DNA of 64,000 nucleotides from Carnimonas nigrificans ATCC BAA-78 (GCF_000526695.1 NZ_JAGO01000012.1:186001-250000); one strand, 5' to 3'; counted from the stretch's first letter, positions 19,146 to 29,375 are shown. The notes: generated by a model not told the origin, from the letters alone. A program made the numbers and translations.

Positions 19146-21830
19146 ATGCGTCATGCTTTGCCCATCGTTAATGAAGGCAACGATCTAAACGAATCCCTGC
19201 GCGAGAATGTTCGTCTGCTAGGGGATTTGCTTGGCACCTCCATCAGTGCCGAGCGTGGTGAGTCGTTTCTCGCCACTATCGAACAAATTCGCCATCTCGC
19301 CAAAGAGACGCATCGGGACGATAGTCGGCAGGGCATGCAGGCCCTCATCGACTATCTTCACCAGCTCTCGGATGAGGATTTGTTGCCTGTGACACGGGCA
19401 TTCAACCAGTTTCTCAACCTCTCCAATATTGCGGAGCAGCACTACAAGGCGTCGCTTCATTATGTTGATGACTACCGCCCCAACCGCCAGCCCGAGCGTT
19501 TGCCGCAGCTTTTTGAGCGCCTGACGAGCCAGGGCGATGCCGATGCCGCTCGTCTGCGCGAGACGCTTGAGACGATGCGTGTCGAGCTGGTGCTGACGGC
19601 TCACCCCACTGAAGTGGTGCGTCGCACGCTGATTCACAAATATGATGAAGTGGACGACTGCCTTGAGCAGATTGCCGATGCGCGCCACTACCCTGAGAAG
19701 CGTAGCCGTCTGTATGAACGGCTGGCGGATCTTATCAGTCAGGTATGGCGCACCAATGAAATTCGCCACACTCGTCCTACTCCAGTGGATGAAGCGCGCT
19801 GGGGCTTCGCGGTCATAGAACATTCACTGTGGCAGGCGCTGCCCGATTTCTATCGCAACCTCGACGCACAACTGCTGGCGGTAGGGCAGTCGCGTCTGTC
19901 GCTTGAGGCGGCGCCGTTGCGCTTTGCCTCCTGGATGGGCGGCGACCGCGACGGTAATCCAAACGTGACGGCAAAAGTGACTCGTCGCGCTCTGCTGCAT
20001 GCACGTTACGTGGCCGCGCGTCTGCACCTGCGCGACCTGGAAGCGCTGCGTGTCGAGCTGTCGATGTGGCAGGCCAGCAGTGAGCTGAGTGAGCAGGTGG
20101 GCGAGGTCGCCGAGCCGTATCGTGCGCTGCTGGTGCCGATCATCGACCAGTTGAAAGCGACCTGTTCGGTGATGATGGCGCGTCTTAAAGGCGAACAGTG
20201 GAGTGACAAGGAGCCTGTGATTGAAAGGCGCGAGCAGCTGTTTGAGCCATTGGCACTCTGCTATCGCTCGCTGATCGAGTGCGGCATGCACAGCATCGCC
20301 AATGGTGCTTTGCTCGATAGCCTGCGGCGCGTCGCCAGCTTCGGCGTAACGCTGGTCAAGCTCGATATTCGTCAGGAATCAGGCCGCCACCGGGAAGTGA
20401 TGACGGAACTGGTGCGCGACCTGTTTGGCGAAGACTATGAGGAGTGGAGCGAGCAGCAGCGCGAGCAGTTCCTGATTCGTGAGCTGGCTTCACGGCGCCC
20501 GCTGCTGCCACGCAATTGGCAATGCTCCGACTCGGTGCGCGAGGTACTGGATACCTTTGAAGCGATTGCCTCCTCCACGCCGGAAGCATTGGGCAGCTAT
20601 GTGATCTCAATGGCGAGCAGCGCCTCCGATATTTTGACCGTAGCCCTTCTGATGAAGGAATCAGGCTCCGTGCGCCTGCCGGTAGCGCCGCTCTTTGAGA
20701 CGCTCGATGATCTGGATGGTGCCGGTGAGGTCATTGACCACCTATTGTCGCTGCCCATCTACCGTGAGCTGATTGGCGACCGGCAGGAGGTCATGATTGG
20801 TTATTCGGACTCAGCCAAGGATGCCGGCCAGTTGGCAGCTTCCTGGGCACAGTATCGCGCGCAGGAGCAGTTGACCGAGGTGTGCCAGCGGCACGGCGTT
20901 GATCTGACGCTGTTCCACGGGCGTGGCGGCACGGTTGGCCGCGGTGGTGGCCCCGTGCATGCGGCCATTCTGTCGCAGCCACCGGGGTCGGTGAAAGGCA
21001 GCCTGCGTGTAACCGAGCAGGGCGAAATGATTCGCTTCAAGTTTGGGCAGCCGTCGATTGCGGCGCGTACCATGGAAATCTACGTGGGCGCCGTACTGGA
21101 AGCGACGCTGACGCCGCCGCCAGTGCCTAAACCCGAGTGGCGTGAAGAGATGGATCGCCTGGCAACGATTGCTCACTCGGCCTATGTCGATACGGTGCGC
21201 AATACGCCCGAGTTTGTCAGCTACTTCCGTCAGGCCACTCCCGAAACGGCACTGGGGCGTTTGGCATTGGGGTCTCGTCCGGCCAAGCGTAACAGCGCTG
21301 GCGGAGTCGAGTCGCTGCGCGCCATTCCGTGGATTTTTGCCTGGACCCAAACCCGCTTGATGCTCCCCGCCTGGCTGGGCACGGATGCAGCCTTTGCCGA
21401 GCGCTGGAACGATAGCGACGGGCAGCGCATCATTAGCGAAATGCGCGAGCAGTGGCCCTTCTTTGCCACTTATATTGATCTGCTGGAAATGCTGCTCGCC
21501 AAGTCAGATGCCACTATCAGCCACTATTACGAGCAGCGATTGGTCAATGAACCCGAGCTTGAACAGCTGGGCGCCGGTTTGCGCGAACGCCTTTCGACGC
21601 TGGTGGATCAACTGCTGGTGATTAGTGGGCAAGAGGTACTGCTGGAGCATTCGCCGCTGATTCGTCAGGCGATTGCGGTACGTAACCCCTATATCGACCC
21701 ACTGCATGCGCTCCAGGCGGAACTGCTGCGCCGTACCCGCGAAGCCGAGGGCGATATCCCTGACTCGCTGGAAAGAGCCTTGATGGTGACCATGGCGGGC
21801 ATTGCCGCCGGGTTGCGCAATACCGGTTGA
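19146..21830 (+). CDS. ppc: Phosphoenolpyruvate carboxylase
   Basis: This 894-residue enzyme carboxylates PEP to oxaloacetate and refills the citric acid cycle. The catalytic histidine is His153 in LVLTAHPTEVVRR. FHGRGGTVGRGGGP, GYSDSAKDAG and the C-terminal RNTG are the other signatures, and the length is normal (E. coli 883). A GGAG ribosome site lies just before the ATG. It is probably a separate unit after mazG, with a strong terminator behind it. Confidence 0.96.
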   Translation: MRHALPIVNEGNDLNESLRENVRLLGDLLGTSISAERGESFLATIEQIRHLAKETHRDDSRQGMQALIDYLHQLSDEDLLPVTRAFNQFLNLSNIAEQHYKASLHYVDDYRPNRQPERLPQLFERLTSQGDADAARLRETLETMRVELVLTAHPTEVVRRTLIHKYDEVDDCLEQIADARHYPEKRSRLYERLADLISQVWRTNEIRHTRPTPVDEARWGFAVIEHSLWQALPDFYRNLDAQLLAVGQSRLSLEAAPLRFASWMGGDRDGNPNVTAKVTRRALLHARYVAARLHLRDLEALRVELSMWQASSELSEQVGEVAEPYRALLVPIIDQLKATCSVMMARLKGEQWSDKEPVIERREQLFEPLALCYRSLIECGMHSIANGALLDSLRRVASFGVTLVKLDIRQESGRHREVMTELVRDLFGEDYEEWSEQQREQFLIRELASRRPLLPRNWQCSDSVREVLDTFEAIASSTPEALGSYVISMASSASDILTVALLMKESGSVRLPVAPLFETLDDLDGAGEVIDHLLSLPIYRELIGDRQEVMIGYSDSAKDAGQLAASWAQYRAQEQLTEVCQRHGVDLTLFHGRGGTVGRGGGPVHAAILSQPPGSVKGSLRVTEQGEMIRFKFGQPSIAARTMEIYVGAVLEATLTPPPVPKPEWREEMDRLATIAHSAYVDTVRNTPEFVSYFRQATPETALGRLALGSRPAKRNSAGGVESLRAIPWIFAWTQTRLMLPAWLGTDAAFAERWNDSDGQRIISEMREQWPFFATYIDLLEMLLAKSDATISHYYEQRLVNEPELEQLGAGLRERLSTLVDQLLVISGQEVLLEHSPLIRQAIAVRNPYIDPLHALQAELLRRTREAEGDIPDSLERALMVTMAGIAAGLRNTG

Positions 21831-21863
21831 TGAACTGGCTATAGCTGGCTTGCTCATGAAGTA

Positions 21864-21907
21864 ACGGCCCCCTTTGATGTCCTCAGCATCGAAGGGGGCC
21901 GTTTTTT
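21864..21907 (+). terminator. Rho-independent terminator of ppc
   Basis: An 11-bp GC-rich stem (21864-21874 with 21892-21902), with an inner GATG/CATC pairing, is followed by six T. Confidence 0.9.
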
Positions 21908-21946
21908 GTAGCGCTGTGCGGGTAGAAGGAAGGAGAAGAAAGCCTG

Positions 21947-23917
21947 TTAGCTGTCCCGTGAGCGCTTTCTGGTCGAGGAGGCTGATCGCCGTCTGGGGGA
22001 TTTGCTGCTGCTGCGTCGCCGTGAAACGGTTTTATTGGCGCTGGCTTCAACCCCTTCTTTTAGGGACAGCGCATGGCGCATTCGAGCGATATCGGTAGCG
22101 GCTAATAAGCGCGTTATTTCCTCCTTGAGCTGCTGCTCGAATCCATCCGGAGCGGTCTTGCCTTCGCCAATCAGACTGAGTGCTTGCTCCCAGTGTGCGG
22201 TGCGCTCCGGCCGGGTTGCATCCTCGGGAAGTGCCGCAATCAGGGCGCGGCCTGCCTGGGTGGCGCGCAGGCTGCCGCCGACGCGCGCCATCAAACCGCG
22301 CTTGATCAGGGTTTCGATAATGTTGGCGCGCGTCGCTTCAGTGCCCAGCCCATCGGTCTCGCGCAGCGTCTCTCGAATTGCCGGGTCCTTCACATAGCGT
22401 GCTACATGAGTCATCGCATTCAACAAGCTGGCATCGTTGAAGTGGGCAGGTGCCTGAGTGAGACGCTCCTCAACGGCGCAATCGGCCACTCGGGCAGCTT
22501 CACCCTGCTGTAGCGGCGGTAGCGGTGGGTTCTGCTCACGGCTTGAAAACAGTGGCTTCCAGCCTTCAACGATAATCTCCTTGCCGCGTGCGATAAATGC
22601 TTCCGCTGAGGAGGAGCTACGATCCACTGGCGCTTCAAAGGTAGCCGCCACATCGTGAAATTCATGATGGGGGTAGAACTGGGCCAGTACATTGCGCACG
22701 ATCAAGCGGTATACCTGCGCTTCATGCTGGCTCAGGCGTGACCAGTCGGGGCGACGACCGGTAGGTGCAATGGCGTGGTGGGCGCCGATTTCGCTATCGT
22801 TGAAGGCCGCGCTGCGACGACTATCGTCACAGCCCTGACGCCAGCCCGCCAGCATTTGGTCATCCGCGCAGGCATTATCGAGGGTAGCACCGATCTGAGA
22901 GAGATAGTTGCTGGGCAGGTAGCGACAATCGGAGCGCGGATAGGTGGTGATCTTGTGCCGTTCGTAAAGCGCCTGTGCCGCGTCGAGCACCGCCTTGGCC
23001 GAAAGCTTGTAGCGCCGAGCAGCGTCTATTTGCAGCGTTGACAGAGAGTAGGGCAGCGGTGGCCGTTGGCGCTTGTGTTGGCGCTTGACTTCAAGCACGC
23101 ACGCCGCCGCATTGGGCAGTACGGCAAAGAGGTTATCTGCCAGAGCACGCTCCAGCAGCCGTCCGGCATCGTCCATCTTGCCGGTAGCCTTGAGGGATTC
23201 GCTGTTGCGCGGTTGCCACCAGGCCCTGGTGGTGCCTTGCTCGGTAGTGAAGTCAGCCCATAGAGCAAAAAACGGTGCCGGTACAAAGTCCTCAATGTCG
23301 GCATCACGCCGCGCTATCAGCCCCAGTACCGGTGTCTGCACCCGACCGACCGAAAATACGCCCTGGTAGCCGGCGCGCTGACCGGTCAGCGTCCATGCAC
23401 GAGTCAGGTTGATACCGTACAGCCAGTCTGCACGGGCGCGACTCTCGGCAGCGCTATAAAGCGATAGAAATTCCCGGTTATCGCGCATTGATGCAAGCGC
23501 CTTGCGTACCGCCGTGCGGTTCATGTCGTTAATCAGCAGTCGGCGGGTAGTACCTTGCCAGCCTAGATACTCAAGCGTCTCCTGTACCAGAAGCTGCCCT
23601 TCGCGATCAGGGTCGCCAGCGTGCACCACCTCTTGGGCACGCTTGAGCAAGCGCTTGAGCACGGTGAGCTGAGCGCGGCTTTTGGGGCGCGGCACCAGAT
23701 GCCACTGCCCTGGAATGATAGGCAGATGTTCAAGCGCCCACTTTTTGTAGGCTGGATCGTAATGATCGGGCGGAGCCTGCTCAAGCAGGTGGCCGAAACA
23801 CCAGCTGATCAACGTGTCGGAGGCTTCAAGATAACCGTCGCGCTGAGTGAAGTTCTGCTCGTGGGCGCTGGCGATAGCGCGTGCGAGGCTCGGCTTTTCG
23901 GCAATAATCAAACGCAT
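21947..23917 (-). CDS. topB: DNA topoisomerase III
   Basis: This 656-residue type IA topoisomerase decatenates and relaxes DNA. The Toprim acidic residues are in AEKPS (Glu7) and AGDPDREGQ (Asp102, Asp104, Glu106). The active-site tyrosine is Tyr326 in KITTYPRSDCRYL. The length is close to E. coli TopB (653) and there are no TopA-type zinc fingers. I chose the ATG at 23917 (MRLIIAEKPS), which begins the Toprim strand. A longer reading frame upstream lacks family similarity. The last 25 residues are an unusual Arg/Ser tail (RRRSSSKSPRRRSASSTRKR), likely a DNA-binding or flexible extension. Confidence 0.93.
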   Translation of the reverse strand: MRLIIAEKPSLARAIASAHEQNFTQRDGYLEASDTLISWCFGHLLEQAPPDHYDPAYKKWALEHLPIIPGQWHLVPRPKSRAQLTVLKRLLKRAQEVVHAGDPDREGQLLVQETLEYLGWQGTTRRLLINDMNRTAVRKALASMRDNREFLSLYSAAESRARADWLYGINLTRAWTLTGQRAGYQGVFSVGRVQTPVLGLIARRDADIEDFVPAPFFALWADFTTEQGTTRAWWQPRNSESLKATGKMDDAGRLLERALADNLFAVLPNAAACVLEVKRQHKRQRPPLPYSLSTLQIDAARRYKLSAKAVLDAAQALYERHKITTYPRSDCRYLPSNYLSQIGATLDNACADDQMLAGWRQGCDDSRRSAAFNDSEIGAHHAIAPTGRRPDWSRLSQHEAQVYRLIVRNVLAQFYPHHEFHDVAATFEAPVDRSSSSAEAFIARGKEIIVEGWKPLFSSREQNPPLPPLQQGEAARVADCAVEERLTQAPAHFNDASLLNAMTHVARYVKDPAIRETLRETDGLGTEATRANIIETLIKRGLMARVGGSLRATQAGRALIAALPEDATRPERTAHWEQALSLIGEGKTAPDGFEQQLKEEITRLLAATDIARMRHALSLKEGVEASANKTVSRRRSSSKSPRRRSASSTRKRSRDS

Positions 23918-23987
23918 GGCAAGGTCTGAGTAGTGATGTTTATGTGTTTTTATACAGTATTGGAAGAAGGCCGTCGAGCTTCCATCG

Positions 23988-25868
23988 CTATGCTTCCAGA
24001 ACCCGACGCGCCAGCACCAGCGCGCGATACCAGTGACGAGGCGTGCGCCCCAGCGGAGGCATGCGTTCATTGTTCACTTCTGGGCGCTGATGGCGGGGCA
24101 GTTGCTGGGCTGACAGCTGGTTGAGCACGTTGCGGCGAGCACCATATTGACGACCAAGGAAGATCATGGCGTCTTCCGGAAGCTCTACCTTGTAGTGGCT
24201 GACCAGCGCCAGCGCGAGGGACTCCGCGCTGCGTGACAAATCATCTTCCAGCTCCTTCACCATTGCTGCCGCCAGCGCCGCTTTGGTTGCCGCTGAGTAA
24301 CCAGGCTCCAGCGCGCTGAAGTCGGCGGCATTGGTGGAGTGGATCGCGCGCTGCACTTCGGGGCGTGAAAGGTGTACGTGTGGTTCGAGTGCTACCGCAA
24401 TTTCGATGGCCAGCCGCTTGGCATTATCGACATCCAGAGTAAGGGAGTGCGGGTGGGATTCGCTGCTGCGCTGTTTGCGGTGTAGCTGGCGAAGATAGGG
24501 CGCCAGGGTGGAGCAGAGCTGTGCCTTGGCATGATGATCGAGGGCAATGCGCTTTTCGTGAATGCGTAATCCTTCCCCATGATCGCCGATGGCGAGCTCG
24601 GTCATATTGTCAGGGCCGCTGGTAGCGATTCTCTCCCAGCGCTTGATCGCTCTAAGCAGCGCATCGTGGTGGCGACCCACCTGATCGAAGCTGTCGCGCA
24701 TACGTCGATAAAGGCGCACTGCGTTGGCGAGAGTATCGGCGTATTCGTGGAGCAGCGCGTCATCGCTGTTTTCGACACGCGCCATCTGCATGATACGGTG
24801 GGCAAGGTCATCCATCGCCTCCCGTGAGCGCGCTAACAGGATCTCGGCCTGCAATCCGGCGGCGGCGTCTTCCACCAGGGTTTCCGAGGCTTCGGCAAGA
24901 TAGACGGTGAGTGCCTTCAGGCGTGATAGTCCCACGGCCTGGCTGATACGGTAGCGGGCGCGCGCTTCTTCAACACGATCGAAGGCTTCGGCGTAGCGCC
25001 AGCGACCAATATAGCCAAACACCAGCATGGGGATCTCGCGGCCATTGATAAGCTCGAAGGCGAGGGTAAACATATGCCCCGCATCATCGAGGGTCATGAG
25101 CAGGTCATCGTGCTGCTCACTGGCGGAGAGCACTCGTTCGATGAAGTTCTCATCGCGCGCTACCCCCTGATTGAGATCGCGCATGCGCCCATGAAAACGC
25201 TCTTCCAGCAATGTAGCCGCTTCGGGAGCAGCCTGCCGCAGTGAGGTGATCAGAGGGTAGATAAAATCGCCGTGATCAATCACCAGGTCGTCGATGCGTG
25301 AATGAAGGCCGATGCGGCGATGGGTTTCGATGTCGGCAAAAATGCGTGCGGCCTCTGCATCTTCGAGCAGATCGCGCACGGCAAGATCAATGCCATTGGG
25401 CGACAGGTCTTGCTTGCGCAGCAGGATAGTGGCACCTTCGCGGCGGCGGGCATCCCCTTCGAGCTGATCGACCCCCAGATCGCGCACCATCATGATAAGG
25501 TCGGGAAGGTCATCAATCACACGCAGCATATGGCGCTCGATGTTGCGCGTTTTACCGGCGGTCTTGTAGTTGTTGACGATATTGCCGATCACACCGGCAA
25601 CACTGGTAAACACGGCAAAAAAGACAAAGAACACCATATTGCCGAGGGTCGGCAAGTGACCGTAGCCGATGTAGTAACCGCCCATGGCTCCGATCAGCGT
25701 GACCGGCCCACCGATCCACAGCATATTGAGCAGCGTTGATTTCCAGGCGACACCGCTGACAGCATGGCTGATGCGGCGAATGCGCTCCCGGCCTTCACGT
25801 TCCAGCTTGAAGCCTGAAGGGGAATGCGTCAGCGGCTTGTTCAAGGTGCGCTTGAGTACAGTTAACAT
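23988..25868 (-). CDS. Unrecognised membrane protein, 626 residues
   Basis: I do not recognise this protein. From the ATG at 25868 (MLTVLKRTLN) it has a basic, cytoplasmic-looking N-terminus. Two membrane segments follow, at about 46-68 (Gly-rich, ending GGYYIGYG) and 76-98. The remaining ~525 residues are soluble, mostly alpha-helical, rich in Leu, Ala, Arg and Glu, with no P-loop, protease or nuclease motif that I can see. The Arg/Asp spacing suggests coiled-coil or helical-bundle packing. It lies 70 bases upstream of topB on the same strand and may be cotranscribed with it. It is divergent from the SEC-C protein gene at 26001, with 132 bases between them. Confidence 0.8.
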   Translation of the reverse strand: MLTVLKRTLNKPLTHSPSGFKLEREGRERIRRISHAVSGVAWKSTLLNMLWIGGPVTLIGAMGGYYIGYGHLPTLGNMVFFVFFAVFTSVAGVIGNIVNNYKTAGKTRNIERHMLRVIDDLPDLIMMVRDLGVDQLEGDARRREGATILLRKQDLSPNGIDLAVRDLLEDAEAARIFADIETHRRIGLHSRIDDLVIDHGDFIYPLITSLRQAAPEAATLLEERFHGRMRDLNQGVARDENFIERVLSASEQHDDLLMTLDDAGHMFTLAFELINGREIPMLVFGYIGRWRYAEAFDRVEEARARYRISQAVGLSRLKALTVYLAEASETLVEDAAAGLQAEILLARSREAMDDLAHRIMQMARVENSDDALLHEYADTLANAVRLYRRMRDSFDQVGRHHDALLRAIKRWERIATSGPDNMTELAIGDHGEGLRIHEKRIALDHHAKAQLCSTLAPYLRQLHRKQRSSESHPHSLTLDVDNAKRLAIEIAVALEPHVHLSRPEVQRAIHSTNAADFSALEPGYSAATKAALAAAMVKELEDDLSRSAESLALALVSHYKVELPEDAMIFLGRQYGARRNVLNQLSAQQLPRHQRPEVNNERMPPLGRTPRHWYRALVLARRVLEA

Positions 25869-26000
25869 GGAAGATTCGCAAGGGCTGTATGGTCGAGCGC
25901 AGAACCGTACCACTGCCGGCAGCACGGCGCTACACGCCCGCTGCGATAGGGCTTTTTTAAAATGGCCGTAGCATCGAACCAAACAAGGTGAATTCAACGC

Positions 26001-27824
26001 GTGGCAGATCACGACGACATCATGCTGGTGGCATGGATAGACCAGTTGTTGAGCTTTTCAGCGGCAGCATTGGGCGTTATTCGCAGTGACGAAGCCTATC
26101 CGTCGCTGTTGCGCTGGGCGCGCAGTGATGGCGCTCATCTGGTCGGTGAGGATGTCAGGCTGGCGCAAGCGCTGGCGGCACCTCTCTGGAATCAAACCCC
26201 GCTGGTCAGGCTCGGCTTCGATACGGAGCCCTTGGCAAAACCGGCTGCCAGCGAGATGTGCTGGTGTGATAGCGGCCGCCGCTTTCGTGACTGCTGTCAG
26301 CCAATCACCTTTCCCGCGCCGTTGCCCGATAACCTGATGTGGATGCTATCGCTATGTCAGTGGCGTGGTGATCTTCTCAAACGTGCTGCCCACAGTCGTC
26401 ATGTGCCGCTTCAGGCGCTGCTGGAAGCGGGCATTGTCGATGCCGAAGCGGGGCAGCTAGGGCGTGCCCAGCAACTGTTCGAGCTGCTCTTTCAACGCAG
26501 TCATGAACGCAATGACAATCTGTTGCTGGAACAAGCCTTTGAATCCCTTGAACAGCTTTATCGTCAGCGCGGCTTTTCGCGCAAGCTGGATACGCTGATT
26601 ACTACCGCGCTGGAAAGCGACAACGATCGTCTCAAAGGCAGTGCGCTTGAACAGCTCACGCTGGCCGAGCTTGAAAACGATGATCTGGCGGCAGCACGCG
26701 AAAATTTTGCGCTGGCGCAGCGGCTGATTCCCGATGCGCCCATGCTGGCTTATCTGGAAACCATGCTGCTGTTGCAGGAAGGGCATTCGGAGAAGGCGCA
26801 GCAGCGCGCCGCCTTCTGGCACCGGCGCTTGTCCCGCCGCAGCGACGCGGACCCCGACGAACTGGAATTTGTACAGCAGTTGGCTCGCCATCCGGCCAGA
26901 GCGCTGGCAGATGAAATGATCGCGACGGATGATGAGCTGGCAGACTCTCTGCTGGCACTGCGCAATACCCTGGCACAGTTGCCTGATGCGATGCTGAGTG
27001 GCTTGACGAGCGCTGAGGGTGGCGTGACGTGCTATGTGCCGTCCGCCAAGGATCTTGAGTACTACCGCGCCTGGTCGCAGGTGACCAGTCAGCAGCAGGG
27101 CCTCGCCTCGGAGCTTGAGGCCGCGCACCTCTGGATGAATGCGCAACGTTGGCTGCCTGCGCTGAATACGCATCCTCAATGGCTGGTATCGCCGCTGGTG
27201 ATGCGCGAGCTGGCAACGGCGCTGGCAAGTCGTTTTGGCAGCTTGCCCTGGATGTCCGACGCCTTTATTACGCCCTTGGCGCGGCGCTTTGATAGCTGGC
27301 TCAACGCGATCGAGCGGCGGAAAGCACCGCTGCCGTGGCAGCAGGGGGAAAATTCGGTCATCTACCTGTTTGGCCTCGCGCTGATTTCGGCGCTTGAGCG
27401 GAGTGACAGGCACCAGTCGCGGCGTTTTGCAGCACGCCTCTATCGGTTGGATAGTGACGATCCGATGGGGCTTTATGAACTGGTGCTTGAGCACTATCTG
27501 CTGGAAGAGCGCAATGAGAAGGTCGTGAAGCTCGTGAATGAGCGCCGCGGGCACGAGACACCCATTGCAGAAGCGCTGGCTCAGGCTCTGGCGCTTTTCC
27601 GGTTGGGGCAGCGCGAACAGGCGGAAGAGGTAATCAAAGGGGTCAAGCGCATCAATCGTTATGTGGTAGCGATGATGACCCCGTTGAGGCTAGCCAGTGC
27701 CGTTACCGGTGAGAGCAACGGCCAGGCGGGGTCACGGGCAGAGGCGTGGCAGGTCCGATTGTTGCTGCGCGGCTGCTGGGGCGCGACTCCGGGAGCGCTG
27801 GAGTGGCTGGAGCAATTTGCCTAG
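26001..27824 (+). CDS. SEC-C motif protein with helical repeats
   Basis: This 607-residue protein has one recognisable element, a SEC-C zinc motif CWCDSGRRFRDCC at residues 87-99 (Cys87, 89, 98, 99), like that of SecA and several ribosome- or chaperone-linked proteins. The rest is helical and TPR-like, for example GIVDAEAGQLGRAQQLFELL and AEALAQALALFRLGQREQAE. No signal peptide is visible, so it is probably cytoplasmic. The start is a GTG at 26001 with AAGGTG ten bases before it. An ATG at 26022 is possible. It is divergent from the unknown membrane protein. The function is unknown; protein binding through the repeats is inferred. Confidence 0.8.
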   Translation: MADHDDIMLVAWIDQLLSFSAAALGVIRSDEAYPSLLRWARSDGAHLVGEDVRLAQALAAPLWNQTPLVRLGFDTEPLAKPAASEMCWCDSGRRFRDCCQPITFPAPLPDNLMWMLSLCQWRGDLLKRAAHSRHVPLQALLEAGIVDAEAGQLGRAQQLFELLFQRSHERNDNLLLEQAFESLEQLYRQRGFSRKLDTLITTALESDNDRLKGSALEQLTLAELENDDLAAARENFALAQRLIPDAPMLAYLETMLLLQEGHSEKAQQRAAFWHRRLSRRSDADPDELEFVQQLARHPARALADEMIATDDELADSLLALRNTLAQLPDAMLSGLTSAEGGVTCYVPSAKDLEYYRAWSQVTSQQQGLASELEAAHLWMNAQRWLPALNTHPQWLVSPLVMRELATALASRFGSLPWMSDAFITPLARRFDSWLNAIERRKAPLPWQQGENSVIYLFGLALISALERSDRHQSRRFAARLYRLDSDDPMGLYELVLEHYLLEERNEKVVKLVNERRGHETPIAEALAQALALFRLGQREQAEEVIKGVKRINRYVVAMMTPLRLASAVTGESNGQAGSRAEAWQVRLLLRGCWGATPGALEWLEQFA

Positions 27825-27930
27825 CGTTTTGATCCTTGCCGCGAGCAAGTAGTTGCGTTTGCCGGCAAATGCCTCATTTATCTTCTTCTTCATTCATTGG
27901 TTTGAGCTTCGCTCGCGGTCAGCGCGGGCG

Positions 27931-29301
27931 TTAACCTTTCTGATCTTCAATATTGTGGTGAAAACCCGGGTCACGCCAGATCCAGAGCGCCAGCAATACC
28001 GCAGGAATACTGAGCAGGGCAACGATCACAAAGAAGCGCGGGTAGCCGATGGAGTCGACGATGGCGCCTGAAAATCCGCCAATCAGCTTGCCGGGCAACG
28101 TCATGATGGAAGAAAACAGGGCGTACTGGGTGGCGGTGTAGGCCCGGGAGGTCAGCCCTGATAGAAATGCAATAAACAGGGCACTGGCAACGCCCCCCGC
28201 CAGATTATCGGCGGTGATGGTGACGATCATCATGATCAGACTATGCCCGGACAGCGCCAGCGCGCTAAACAGCAGATTGGCAAGCGCAATGGCGATGGCG
28301 GCCAGCCACAGCAGCGGGCGGATGCCGTAGCGTCCGGCCAGTGCGCCGCCGATCAGCCCGCCCAGCAGCGTCATGAAGACGCCGAAAATCCCACTGACCA
28401 CGCCGATCTGTTCGGTGGTGAATCCCAGGTCGATGTAGAGCGGATTCGCCATTGCCGCCATCGACAGATCGCTGATACGGAACACGCCAATAAATGCCAG
28501 CAGTGCAAATGCGCGCAGGCCATAACGACTGAAAAAATCGGTGAAGGGGCACACCACTGCGCCAATGATCCAGACGATCAGGCGACGCATCGGCTTCTTC
28601 ATGCCTTGGCTGCTGCGGATGAAAGCGCGTACCCTCGGCTCTTGCAAAATGGCTGCGCGGGTAGGGCTACGGGCGGGTTCAGGGCGCACCAGCACGGTCA
28701 TTAGCCCTACCAGCATCAGGGCCGCCATGCATAGATAGGCCATTTGCCATGAATAGCGCCCGGCAAGGGCAAGCGCCCCTGCACCCGCCACCAGCAGGCC
28801 GCCGCGATAGCCAATCACGTAGATCGAGGCCATGGCAGCCTGTAAATCGTCGCTGGCAGATTCGATGCGGTAGGCGTCGATAGTGATATCTTGCGTGGCT
28901 GCTGCAAAGGCAACGGCCAGCGTGATAGCCACCAACGCGCCTAGATGATCGTTGGGGTTGAGCAGAGCGAGAGCGGCCAGCCCTGCCAGAATGCCAAGCT
29001 GGGCCACTATCAGCCAGCTACGCCGATGCCCCAGCAGGCGCGATAGCAGCGGGAGCTGTAAGCGATCTACCACGGGCGCCCAGAGAAACTTGATCGAATA
29101 GATCACCCCAATCCACGAGAAGTAGCCGATGGTAGCGACCTCGACCCCTGACATGCGCAGTCGCGCAAACAGCGTGGAAAAGAGCAGGAGGAAGGGAAGC
29201 CCCGAAGAGAAGCCCAGAAACAGCATGGTCAGCATTTCGGGGCGGCAATAAAGCATTAGGGTAGCGCGCCAGGAGCGCTCATGGGCGAGGCCAGTGGGCA
29301 T
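27931..29301 (-). CDS. ampG: AmpG-like muropeptide permease (MFS)
   Basis: This 456-residue transporter has about twelve membrane segments and the AmpG pattern: LGFSSGLPFLLLFSTL near the N-terminus, FLWAPVVDR after the first pair of helices, and AATQDITIDAYRIE. AmpG brings anhydro-muropeptides from the periplasm into the cytoplasm for cell-wall recycling and thereby influences beta-lactamase induction. It is convergent with the SEC-C gene and lies downstream of proS on the same strand, with a hairpin between. Substrate assignment is from family similarity. Confidence 0.88.
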   Translation of the reverse strand: MPTGLAHERSWRATLMLYCRPEMLTMLFLGFSSGLPFLLLFSTLFARLRMSGVEVATIGYFSWIGVIYSIKFLWAPVVDRLQLPLLSRLLGHRRSWLIVAQLGILAGLAALALLNPNDHLGALVAITLAVAFAAATQDITIDAYRIESASDDLQAAMASIYVIGYRGGLLVAGAGALALAGRYSWQMAYLCMAALMLVGLMTVLVRPEPARSPTRAAILQEPRVRAFIRSSQGMKKPMRRLIVWIIGAVVCPFTDFFSRYGLRAFALLAFIGVFRISDLSMAAMANPLYIDLGFTTEQIGVVSGIFGVFMTLLGGLIGGALAGRYGIRPLLWLAAIAIALANLLFSALALSGHSLIMMIVTITADNLAGGVASALFIAFLSGLTSRAYTATQYALFSSIMTLPGKLIGGFSGAIVDSIGYPRFFVIVALLSIPAVLLALWIWRDPGFHHNIEDQKG

Positions 29302-29375
29302 TATCGGCTCCGGGAAGCTTGAGTGGTGAGAGAGGAATCAGCGAAGATCAAACGGGGAAGTAGGTCGCTTAACGT

